A stretch of 64,000 nucleotides of DNA from an uncultured Bacteroidales bacterium (GTDB lineage: Bacteria > Bacteroidota > Bacteroidia > Bacteroidales > UBA11471): the NCBI GenBank assembly GCA_947625885.1, contig CANQQA010000007.1:1-64000 (forward strand). Direction: 5' to 3'. Below are positions 31,787 through 40,162 of the stretch, piece by piece. The notes beneath the pieces are model-generated. The model saw only the letters and a list, made by a program, of their open reading frames with translations, made no database searches and was not told the origin of the DNA. Each line of letters opens with the position of its first letter. Within the stretch, counting starts at the first letter, position 1. The translations under genes and the position numbers were made by a program.

Positions 31787-32122
31787 TTATTTGTTCAACA
31801 GGGCATCTATGTTTTCTATATAATCGAGCGAATCGTCGATGAAAAACAGCAACTCCGGCGTCTTTCGCAGCTGGAAGCGTATGCGACCGGCAAGGGCGTA
31901 GCGTATCGTTTTGGCGTTGGCGCGCACCGACTCCAATATCTCGGCAGCCTTTTCCGACGGAAAAATGCTCAAATAGGCTTTGGCTATGCTCAAATCGGGA
32001 CTTACCCGCACCACGCTCACCGATACCAACGTACCGTGCATTTTGCGGGTTTCCGTCAAGAAAATCTCGCTCAACTCTTTCTGTATGAGGCGGCTTATTT
32101 TGTTTTGTCTGGTTGTCTCCAT
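31787..32122 (-). CDS. rbfA: 30S ribosome-binding factor A
   Basis: METTRQNKISRLIQKELSEIFLTETRKMHGTLVSVSVVRVSPDLSIAKAYLSIFP. Confidence 0.93.
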   Translation of the reverse strand: METTRQNKISRLIQKELSEIFLTETRKMHGTLVSVSVVRVSPDLSIAKAYLSIFPSEKAAEILESVRANAKTIRYALAGRIRFQLRKTPELLFFIDDSLDYIENIDALLNK

Positions 32123-32191
32123 AACGGTGCGTATTAGAGAATTTGTCTAAGATAATCCTTTTTCCGGAAATCGGAAAACAATTTCGCCGAA

Positions 32192-32815
32192 TTATTTTTT
32201 CCAAATAACGGTAAGTCCGTCACGCAAAGGCAGAATCACTTTTTCCACCCGCATATCGGTTGCGATTTTATCGTTGAAAGCCTTGACGGCTTCGGTCTGC
32301 GTATCGTGCGAATATCCGTCATATACCTTGCTGTCCCACAGGGTATTGTCGGCAAGTATCACGCCACCGGCGACCACACGGTCGAAAACCATGTCGTAAT
32401 AATCGCAGTAACGACGTTTGTCGGCGTCGATAAACACCATATCGAACGTACCGCCGAGCTGCGGCACGACCGCCAACGCATCACCGATATGCAACTGTAT
32501 GCGCGCGGCTGCCGGCGATTGCGCGAGATACTTGCGCGTGAACTCTTCTATTTCGTCGTCTATCTCCACCGTATGCAACTCGGCATCGGCGGGCATACCT
32601 TCGGCGAGACAAAGGGTGGAATATCCGGTAAAAGTTCCTATTTCCAAAATGCGCTTCGGGCGCTGCATTCGGCAAAACATTTTAAGAATGCGACCCTGCA
32701 AGTGTCCCGACATCATGCGCGGACGCAGTGTGTGAACATGGGTGTCGCGGCTGAGCTGCGCCAACAACTCTCCCTCCGCGTCGATATGCGAAAGAATGTA
32801 TTCGTCAAGCTCCAT
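32192..32815 (-). CDS. O-methyltransferase (class I SAM-dependent)
   Basis: KRILEIGTFTGYSTLCLAEGMPADAELHTVEIDDEIEEFTRKYL ... DMVFIDADKRRYCDYYD. Confidence 0.92.
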   Translation of the reverse strand: MELDEYILSHIDAEGELLAQLSRDTHVHTLRPRMMSGHLQGRILKMFCRMQRPKRILEIGTFTGYSTLCLAEGMPADAELHTVEIDDEIEEFTRKYLAQSPAAARIQLHIGDALAVVPQLGGTFDMVFIDADKRRYCDYYDMVFDRVVAGGVILADNTLWDSKVYDGYSHDTQTEAVKAFNDKIATDMRVEKVILPLRDGLTVIWKK

Positions 32816-32816
32816 A

Positions 32817-34283
32817 TCAATGCACCTCGTCGAGATTGGGCAGTACGTAACGGTCGTAATCTTTCAATATAATTCCGGCTTTGTTGATTTCGAGGAACGT
32901 GCTTCCGCTGTCTTCGCCGAATGCTCCGCCGATGTAGGCTATCAGGTCTTCTTCCTTGATAATGCCTGCACCGATAAGTGCGGAGAGTCCGTGATAGAGA
33001 TACTTGCGCGAGGTTGCCGCCTCCGGCTGGTAGAGAGCAATGACACCGTAAGAGAGCGCCAACTCGCGCATAGTGCGCTCGCTGTAACAGATTGCAAGAA
33101 CGGGGTCTTTTCCGCGATATGCCGCCAGATTGCGTGCCGTACGCCCCGTATAACCGTCGGTAACGATGGCTTTCACACCCAACTTGTCGGACGAATCGAC
33201 TGCCGACTTCGCCAAAAAAGAGGTGGCATCGAAAACTTCGCCTTCGATATTCACCTGTATATCGTTGTCCGAAAGTTTTGTTTCCTCTGCCTCCTTGGCA
33301 ATACGCGACATCGTGGCTATCGCCTCGACGGGATATTGTCCGTAAGCAGTTTCACCGCTCAACATCAGCGCGTCGGTACGGTAGTATATGGCATTTGCCA
33401 CATCGGTTACCTCGGCACGGGTGGGGCGGGGATTTTTTATCATCGAGTGAAGCATCTGCGTAGCGACGATAACCGGCTTCTTCGCCTGCACGCATTTCTT
33501 TATCAGGCGGCGCTGTATGCCGGGAATCTTCTCCTGCGCCACCTCGATGCCGAGGTCGCCGCGCGCCACCATGACGCCATAAGCCACTTCGAGTATTTCG
33601 TCAATGTTATCGACGCCCTCCTGATTCTCGATTTTGGCGATAATTTTTATCTTGCTGTTGTGGGCGTCGAGTATCTCCTGTATCGCCAGCACGTCTTGTT
33701 TGCTGCGCACGAAAGAGTGGGCGATGAAATCAATATTTTTGTCAATGGCATACAAAATGTTCCGGCGGTCTTTCTCGGTAAGAGCAGGCAAATTTATGCG
33801 CACGCCCGGCACATTCACGCTCTTGCGCGAACCGAGTTCGCCGGCATTCTGCGCCACGCACAGCAGATAATCGTCGTGCTTCTCCAATACGCGGAACTCC
33901 AATTCGCCGTCGTCAATCAGCACGATGCTGCCCACCGAAAGGTCTTTGGCAAAATCGACATACGACACGTTGATTTGCTGCTGTGTGGTATAGGCGTCGG
34001 GGCAGCCTTTCATGCGCACGATGTCGCCGGCGGTAAACGTTATGTTCACATCGTTCTCGATGAACGTGGTGCGCACCTCCGGTCCTTTGGTGTCCAAAAG
34101 TATGGCGATAGTGTCGGAAACCGCACGCACGTTGCTGATGATGCGGTCGAAGCCTTCGTTGTTGAGGTGCGCCGAATTCATGCGCACGACATTCATTCCG
34201 TTCTCGAAAAGGGCGCGGACAAAATCGACTTCACAACGTTTGTCCGATACGGTGGCTACTATTTTTGTTTGTTTCGATACCAT
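32817..34283 (-). CDS. pyk: pyruvate kinase
   Basis: MVSKQTKIVATVSDKRCEVDFVRALFENGMNVVRMNSAH ... VMVARGDLGIEV. Confidence 0.96.
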   Translation of the reverse strand: MVSKQTKIVATVSDKRCEVDFVRALFENGMNVVRMNSAHLNNEGFDRIISNVRAVSDTIAILLDTKGPEVRTTFIENDVNITFTAGDIVRMKGCPDAYTTQQQINVSYVDFAKDLSVGSIVLIDDGELEFRVLEKHDDYLLCVAQNAGELGSRKSVNVPGVRINLPALTEKDRRNILYAIDKNIDFIAHSFVRSKQDVLAIQEILDAHNSKIKIIAKIENQEGVDNIDEILEVAYGVMVARGDLGIEVAQEKIPGIQRRLIKKCVQAKKPVIVATQMLHSMIKNPRPTRAEVTDVANAIYYRTDALMLSGETAYGQYPVEAIATMSRIAKEAEETKLSDNDIQVNIEGEVFDATSFLAKSAVDSSDKLGVKAIVTDGYTGRTARNLAAYRGKDPVLAICYSERTMRELALSYGVIALYQPEAATSRKYLYHGLSALIGAGIIKEEDLIAYIGGAFGEDSGSTFLEINKAGIILKDYDRYVLPNLDEVH

Positions 34284-34287
34284 AATT

Positions 34288-34716
34288 TTACCGATTAGTG
34301 TTTTCTATAAGAGCTTCCACCGCCAAACGATAGGAATCGAGTCCGAATCCGATAATCGAGCCGCGGCACGCCGCTGCTATTTTCGAGGTATGCCGATACT
34401 CTTCCCGCGCATGGATATTGGAGATGTGCACCTCCACCACCGGTGCGGTAACCGCCCGTATGGCATCGGAGAGCGCAATGGAGGTGTGCGTATAGGCTCC
34501 GGCGTTGAGTACGATTCCCACCGGCAAAAACCCTTGCTCGTGAATTTTGTTTATCAACTCGCCTTCGATATTCGATTGATAATAATGAATCGTATGCTGC
34601 GGATAACGACCGCGCAACGTTTCCAGATAGCTCTCGAACGAGGCATCTCCATACACGCTTTTTTCACGCTTGCCCAACAAGTTGAGATTGGGTCCGTTGA
34701 TAATCCATATATCCAT
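34288..34716 (-). CDS. aroQ: type II 3-dehydroquinate dehydratase
   Basis: MDIWIINGPNLNLLGKREKSVYG ... NAGAYTHTSIALSDAI ... EVHISNIHAREEYRHTS; start at 34716. Confidence 0.95.
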   Translation of the reverse strand: MDIWIINGPNLNLLGKREKSVYGDASFESYLETLRGRYPQHTIHYYQSNIEGELINKIHEQGFLPVGIVLNAGAYTHTSIALSDAIRAVTAPVVEVHISNIHAREEYRHTSKIAAACRGSIIGFGLDSYRLAVEALIENTNR

Positions 34717-34732
34717 AAACCGAAAGATTTTA

Positions 34733-34740
34733 TATCTTTG
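34733..34740 (+). promoter_or_regulatory. -7 box TATCTTTG for xerD
   Basis: TAnnTTTG match. Confidence 0.5.
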
Positions 34741-34798
34741 TACCGAATTGAAAACATTTTCCGGAAAAGGGAAAAAGCATTCCGCCGGAAATTTTCGA

Positions 34799-34806
34799 CA
34801 AAAGTA
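34799..34806 (-). promoter_or_regulatory. -7 box for aroQ (CAAAAGTA on +)
   Basis: reverse complement TACTTTTG. Confidence 0.45.
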
Positions 34807-34838
34807 CAAAATATTGTGGAATATTTCACCATCGGCGC

Positions 34839-35747
34839 ATGATTGTTGGTAAATCGGGACTGCTAAAATCTTTTTCCCAATATCTGAAACTCGAAAAAGG
34901 TATGTCGGCAAACACGCTCGACGGCTATTTGCACGACGTACTCAAACTTTTTCAATACCTCACACCGGAGGGTGAACCTACCGCCGAGCAGCTTGCCGAA
35001 GCCGACATCACGAATTTCATTTGCCAACTGCAAGATATGGGTATACAGCCCCGCTCGCAAGCCCGCATTCTCTCGGGATTGAAATCTTTCTATACATTTC
35101 TGCGCTTGGAGGGGTATATCGAAAACGACCCGATGGAGCTTGTCGAGGGTCCGAAGCTCGGACGAAAACTGCCTGAAATACTGACCATCGAAGAGATAGA
35201 CCGGATACTCGGCTCGTTCGATATGTCACTGCCCGAAAGCCAGCGCAACAAAGCCATTATCGAGACGATGTACAGCTGCGGGCTGCGGGTGTCGGAGCTG
35301 GTGGGGCTGCGCATCTCGCAGATTTACCCGCAAGACGAATACATCATCGTCGAAGGGAAAGGGAGCAAGCAGCGGCTCGTCCCCATATCGCCGTCGGCAC
35401 TCCACGAAATAAGCCTCTACCGGCAAGACCGCGCCCATATCACCCCGAAAAAAGGCGATGAAGACATACTTTTTCTCAACCGTCGCGGCGGTCGGCTGAG
35501 TCGGGTTATGATATTCTATATCATCAAAGAGCGGTGCGAGGCGTGCGGCATACAAAAAAACATCAGTCCGCACACGCTGCGCCACAGCTTCGCCACCCAC
35601 CTGCTCGAAGGGGGCGCCAACCTGCGGGCGATACAACAGATGCTAGGGCACGAAAGCATTACCACCACCGAGATATATGTACATCTCGACAAAGAATATC
35701 TCCGAAACGAAATTCTCACCCACCACCCGCGCAACTGCAAAGGGTGA
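34839..35747 (+). CDS. xerD: site-specific tyrosine recombinase XerD
   Basis: Catalytic R...HTLRHSFATHLLEGGANLRAIQQMLGHESITTTEIYVH; 302 aa. Confidence 0.92.
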   Translation: MIVGKSGLLKSFSQYLKLEKGMSANTLDGYLHDVLKLFQYLTPEGEPTAEQLAEADITNFICQLQDMGIQPRSQARILSGLKSFYTFLRLEGYIENDPMELVEGPKLGRKLPEILTIEEIDRILGSFDMSLPESQRNKAIIETMYSCGLRVSELVGLRISQIYPQDEYIIVEGKGSKQRLVPISPSALHEISLYRQDRAHITPKKGDEDILFLNRRGGRLSRVMIFYIIKERCEACGIQKNISPHTLRHSFATHLLEGGANLRAIQQMLGHESITTTEIYVHLDKEYLRNEILTHHPRNCKG

Positions 35748-35800
35748 AACAAGGGCGACTTTTTTCGATGAATCCGCGTTTTTTTTGAATCGGAAACAGC

Positions 35801-36574
35801 TTATTTTTCTTCGTGAATATCCGGACGGACAGAGATGCCGGCAGGCACGTTCGGAATCTTGAACAAGCGTTGTATGTGTCCGCTCGCTATCATTTCTCCG
35901 ACGGGAAGATGACAGATTTTGCCGTCGTCGATGAGGGCGATGCCGTCGCACGTCTGAATGGCAACATCGAGTTCGTGGGTGGAAAAGAGAATGCATTTGC
36001 CTTCATCGTGCGCCAGCCGAGCCAGCAGGGCGCAAAGTTCGTAACGGTTCGGCAGGTCGAGAAACGAGGTCGGCTCGTCGAGCAGGATAACCGGCGTCTG
36101 CTGCGCCAGCGCGCGGGCAATCATGATGCGCTGGCACTCGCCGTCGCTCATCGTATCCATCGTGCGGCGGGCATACTGTTCCATACCCACCGACACCAAT
36201 GCATTCCACACAATCTCGCGATCGACGGCTTGCAGGCTGCCTATCCAGTTGGTATAGGGAGCACGCCCGAGCGACACGACATCTTCGCAACGGAGGCTGG
36301 GAATGCGCGTGCGTTCGGTCGTTACGAATGCCAACACCTTCGCCGACTCCTGCGGCGACAAATCTCGCACCCGCTTTCCCTCCAAAAACAGATTGCCGGA
36401 ATAGCGGCGATTGAGTCCGGCAATAGCACGGAGAAGGGTCGATTTGCCCGTACCGTTGCGCCCTATCAGCGCCGTAAGCCGACCGCCGGCAAACGCTGCC
36501 TCTGCATGGTCGAGCAGCAGGCGCGAACCGTATCCGATAGAAAAATCGTCGAGCTGTATCATACGGGAAATCAT
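35801..36574 (-). CDS. FecE/BtuD-type ABC transporter ATP-binding protein
   Basis: MISRMIQLDDFSIGYGSRLLLDHAEAAFAGGRLTALIGRNGTGKSTLLRAIAGL ... TMSDGECQRIMIARALAQ. Confidence 0.9.
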   Translation of the reverse strand: MISRMIQLDDFSIGYGSRLLLDHAEAAFAGGRLTALIGRNGTGKSTLLRAIAGLNRRYSGNLFLEGKRVRDLSPQESAKVLAFVTTERTRIPSLRCEDVVSLGRAPYTNWIGSLQAVDREIVWNALVSVGMEQYARRTMDTMSDGECQRIMIARALAQQTPVILLDEPTSFLDLPNRYELCALLARLAHDEGKCILFSTHELDVAIQTCDGIALIDDGKICHLPVGEMIASGHIQRLFKIPNVPAGISVRPDIHEEK

Positions 36575-37560
36575 TTGTGGCGCAGCACCACCCACACCAC
36601 GACGGGTATGCCCAACAGGGAGGTGATGGCGTTTACCGGTAAAACAAATATTTTGGAAACGATGTCGCACAAAAGCAGCACGGAAGCGCCCGTGAATATC
36701 GTGCCCGGGAGAAGTATGCGGTGGTCGCTCTCGTCGAACAGCCACCTCGTAATATGCGGCATCGCCAGCCCGATGAACCCGATAGGTCCACAAAAGGCGG
36801 TAACCGTACCGGCAAGGAAGGTAGTGGAGAGAAACAAGAGATTACGGGTGCGGCGCAGATTCAAGCCCATGGTAACGGCATATTCTTCACCGAAAAGGAG
36901 CAGGTTGAGCGGCTTTATCGTAACCACCGCCAGCAACAGTCCGACCAAAACGGCAGGTATGAGAATAGCGAGCTGCGGAGCGGTAACGTCGCCGAGCGAG
37001 CCCATCGTCCAAATGACAAAGGATTTCAATGCCTCCTCTTTGCTGAGATATTGCAGTATCTGCACGACAGCTCCCGCCCCCGACGAAAACATCATGCCGA
37101 GAATGAGAATGACCATGATGTCTTTGATGCGGCGGCTCGCCGCAACGACAATTGTCAAGACGAGCGCGGCACCCGCCCATGCCGCACCGGCAATGCCGAA
37201 AGAAAGAACAGCCGCAGGCAGCCCGAGCAGCGGCGCTCCGAGTATGAACAGCGCCACGCCGAGGCTTGCGCCCGAACTGATACCCAGCACGTAGGGACCC
37301 GCCAGCGGGTTGCGGAAAAGGGTCTGCATCTGCAATCCGCTCACCGACAACGCCGCGCCGGCAAACAACGCCACGACGGCTTTCAACAGGCGGATATTCA
37401 AAACTATTTTCGCCGTCGCCTCCGGACAGTCGCCTCCGGTCAATGCCTTCCAGACATCGCGCAGCGGCAGGGCGACGCTCCCCACTGCCAAGTCGAACAG
37501 AAAAAGAACGATCGTCAAGGCTATCAACAGAATAAGCAGCAGGGAGGCACGTGAACGCAT
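36571..37560 (-). CDS. FecCD/BtuC-family ABC permease
   Basis: NIRLLKAVVALFAGAALSVSGLQMQTLFRNPLAGPYVLGISSGASLGVALFIL. Confidence 0.95.
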   Translation of the reverse strand: MRSRASLLLILLIALTIVLFLFDLAVGSVALPLRDVWKALTGGDCPEATAKIVLNIRLLKAVVALFAGAALSVSGLQMQTLFRNPLAGPYVLGISSGASLGVALFILGAPLLGLPAAVLSFGIAGAAWAGAALVLTIVVAASRRIKDIMVILILGMMFSSGAGAVVQILQYLSKEEALKSFVIWTMGSLGDVTAPQLAILIPAVLVGLLLAVVTIKPLNLLLFGEEYAVTMGLNLRRTRNLLFLSTTFLAGTVTAFCGPIGFIGLAMPHITRWLFDESDHRILLPGTIFTGASVLLLCDIVSKIFVLPVNAITSLLGIPVVVWVVLRHK

Positions 37561-38703
37561 CTATCGCAATTTTTTGTAATATACTAAATCTTCTTTCTCC
37601 ATTTCGGGGTGAAATATTTTCACGAGATCTCGCAAAAGAATATCGGGATTGACGACCGCCGACTCGAAAAAGTCGTTGCCGCCGGCAGCATTGACCCGAC
37701 GGGTGTTGTTATAGACACTGCCGTTTTTGAAACAGCGGGTGTCGGTGAATTTCGGGCAGGCGGCTTTCAACTCGTCAAGGGTATTTGCCGAACCTGTATG
37801 GAGCCACATATCGGCGCCGGCGACCAACAGATAGGCTTCTTCGAGGTCGATGGGCAGCGAGGCATTGCCCGCATTCTCCTTGTAAATGTAATCACCGCCG
37901 GCATCGGCAATCAGCTGTACCAGATAACTCCCTGTCGACGGCATGAACCACGAATCGCCGTAGGGGGCATTGAGCATGACCGAGGGGGTATCGGACGCCG
38001 TCGCCACTACCCGTTCTTTCAAGGCATTGTAGCGCTCGGCTATCGGGTCGAAGTGCCGGACGGCTTCGACACGCCGCCCCACCGTCTCGCCGACAGCAAC
38101 CAGCCACTCCGCTTTTCCGAGCGGAGATTCTTCGAGATAATCGCCGACATACATATACGGAATGCCCAGTTCCGAGAGCTTACCCTCCATCGGATTGGCA
38201 CCATTGACGCCATAAAGCAGCACGAGGTCGGGACGGAGCGACAGCAGCAGTTCGTAATCAATATTTCCCTCATATCCCACATCGCCGATACTGTCGCGAT
38301 GCAAGGCAACATATTCGTTCGAAATATAGTCGATGCACGACACGCCGACAACCCTGTCGTCGGCACCGACCGCAGCCAGCATGGCGATATGGGTAGCCGA
38401 CATGGCGACGATGCGGGACGCCGCCCCCCGCAGCACCTGCCCCGTGAATCCGGCAGGAACCGGCTCCTCATTGCGGGCAATGAAAAGACGCGCAACCACA
38501 CCGTCGGCATTCTGCCACGGATTGGAAACCGTAATCAGCACACTCTCCTTTCCCTTAATACCTTTGATGGAAAAACCGGAGGCATATCGGGGCGAATAAA
38601 CTGTTTCCGTAAATTCGTCGAGAGTCGCCGCCGTGCGGTTGCCGCACGCCGTCGTCAGCAAGGCAAGAAGAATCGCCACAAATGTCGTTCGATAAATTTT
38701 CAT
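37561..38703 (-). CDS. FecB/BtuF-type ABC substrate-binding lipoprotein
   Basis: Lipobox LLTTAC; RIVAMSATHIAMLAAVGADDRVVGVSCIDYISN; start chosen at MKIYRTTF. Confidence 0.9.
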   Translation of the reverse strand: MKIYRTTFVAILLALLTTACGNRTAATLDEFTETVYSPRYASGFSIKGIKGKESVLITVSNPWQNADGVVARLFIARNEEPVPAGFTGQVLRGAASRIVAMSATHIAMLAAVGADDRVVGVSCIDYISNEYVALHRDSIGDVGYEGNIDYELLLSLRPDLVLLYGVNGANPMEGKLSELGIPYMYVGDYLEESPLGKAEWLVAVGETVGRRVEAVRHFDPIAERYNALKERVVATASDTPSVMLNAPYGDSWFMPSTGSYLVQLIADAGGDYIYKENAGNASLPIDLEEAYLLVAGADMWLHTGSANTLDELKAACPKFTDTRCFKNGSVYNNTRRVNAAGGNDFFESAVVNPDILLRDLVKIFHPEMEKEDLVYYKKLR

Positions 38704-38724
38704 CGGCATGAAAAATTTTCCGCT

Positions 38725-38732
38725 CAAAGATA
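38725..38732 (-). promoter_or_regulatory. -7 box for the ABC importer operon
   Basis: CAAAGATA about 22 nt upstream of the ATG, implying a very short leader. Confidence 0.5.
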
Positions 38733-38867
38733 GTAATTCCCGCCGACTTCCGCACACCAACATTCCCGAATTTCAGCACCGCCCATAAATCTGTCAAACA
38801 CCTCGCAAATGGTTTTGCATTCATACATAATATTTCTTCCCCACCTTTATCTCTTCCATATTTTATA

Positions 38868-38875
38868 TTACCTTT
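38868..38875 (+). promoter_or_regulatory. -7 box TACCTTTG upstream of the BRO-N/Fic region
   Basis: TAnnTTTG match preceding the small ORF at 38896 and the fusion gene at 38995. Confidence 0.5.
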
Positions 38876-38994
38876 GTAGACGTATCGAAAAATTTATGGG
38901 CAAAACAGTAACTAATATTAAGACCGGAGGCTGTAAGGAAATTACATTTTGCCGGTATGTTGATGAAACTTGATAATGAAATCAAATAATCATT

Positions 38995-39867
38995 ATGAAA
39001 ATATCCATTCGATTTTATAATGACCGAGAAGTACGGGCTATATGGGACGAGGAACATTCTAAATGGTGGTTCTCCGTGTTGGATATTATAGGAGTTCTGA
39101 ATAATCAGGACGATTATCAAAAGAATCGCAATTATTGGAAATATCTAAAAAACAAGCTCAAAAAAGAAAATGCCGAACCGGTTAGTATTACTAACCAGTT
39201 AAAACTTACTGCTCCTGATGGCAAGCGGCGTTTATCTGATACTCTTGACTTTAATGGAGTTATACTATTGGCAAAGGCTTTTCCGAATACGAAGGCAGCA
39301 AGATTTGTCGAGTGGTTTACCAACAGTGATGAAACAATTGACGGCAAGAGCAAATCGAAAGCGTATGCACTTTTTGGAAGCAATCTAATCGATAATATTG
39401 AAGTCGGGACAATAAAAGGATTGCAACAGATACACGCCTATTTATTCGGAGGTTTGTATGATTTTGCCGGACAGATTCGTTCAGTTAATTTGGCAAAAGG
39501 AGGATTTCAATTTGCAATAGTCCAATACCTGCCACAAACACTTTCTTCTATCGAGCAAATGCCAGAGGACACATTCGAACAAATTGTGGACAAATATGTC
39601 GAGATGAATATTGCCCATCCTTTCCGCGAAGGAAACGGAAGATCTACTCGCATCTGGCTCGATTTAATCCTCAAAAAGCGGCTAAAAAAATGTATAGATT
39701 GGAGCCTTATTAACAAAAAAGAGTATCTGAATGCAATGCAACTCAGTGTAGTCAATGCATCTAACATTAAGAGCCTTCTGCAATCGGGATTAACGGACAA
39801 AATTAATGATCGTGAAACCTTTATGAAAGGTATAGATTATTCTTATTATTATGAGCAAGAAGAGTAA
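38995..39867 (+). CDS. BRO-N domain / Fic domain fusion protein (probable protein AMPylase, class III-like)
   Basis: N-terminal BRO-N ([23 protein letters not shown] ... [18 protein letters not shown]); Fic core [17 protein letters not shown] and [15 protein letters not shown]-terminal SYYYEQ. Confidence 0.88.
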   Translation: MKISIRFYNDREVRAIWDEEHSKWWFSVLDIIGVLNNQDDYQKNRNYWKYLKNKLKKENAEPVSITNQLKLTAPDGKRRLSDTLDFNGVILLAKAFPNTKAARFVEWFTNSDETIDGKSKSKAYALFGSNLIDNIEVGTIKGLQQIHAYLFGGLYDFAGQIRSVNLAKGGFQFAIVQYLPQTLSSIEQMPEDTFEQIVDKYVEMNIAHPFREGNGRSTRIWLDLILKKRLKKCIDWSLINKKEYLNAMQLSVVNASNIKSLLQSGLTDKINDRETFMKGIDYSYYYEQEE

Positions 39868-39882
39868 ATCTATAAGCATTAA

Positions 39883-40089
39883 TATGACAAAAGGGCTCCG
39901 TCGTAAAAAAACAAAGGTAATTATATTTCCCTTTCTTTTGCTGCACCTCTAAAACAAGCATTAAAGTGAAACTGTAAACCTTTTTTACGGTATTTCTCCT
40001 GACGAAAGAATCACACTTGTTCCAGATTCCGTGTTTGATAATTTCAATCGGTTTGTGTATGAAGAAAGATATGGTAATGTTTTGTAACC
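39883..40089 (+). pseudogene. decayed ORF remnant of unknown family
   Basis: Adjacent frames carry SLSFAAPLKQALK and, after an in-frame stop, SETVNLFYGISPDERITLVPDSVFDNFNRFVYEERYGNVL*; no intact start. Confidence 0.35.
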
Positions 40090-40119
40090 GATATATGCGG
40101 GTATATTCCTAAAATATAG

Positions 40120-40127
40120 TATATTTG
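40120..40127 (+). promoter_or_regulatory. -7 box TATATTTG upstream of the PSD-like gene
   Basis: TAnnTTTG match 36 nt upstream of the ATG. Confidence 0.5.
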
Positions 40128-40162
40128 TTTCAAATATGTAGATTCTAAATTCAAATTTAACC

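Noticed and set aside
32742-34298. 518-aa plus-strand ORF opposite pyk
   Set aside because: Antisense codon-bias artefact with no domain signal.
34839-35747. Tyrosine recombinase as an integrase of the nearby island
   Set aside because: It is a full-length XerD-type recombinase in core context next to aroQ/pyk and about 3 kb from the AT-rich segment, with the importer operon in between, so it is more likely the housekeeping XerD.
38704-38862. Possible cobalamin riboswitch upstream of the ABC importer
   Set aside because: The region is too short, a -7 box lies about 22 nt from the start codon, and no B12-box-like sequence was seen on the minus strand.
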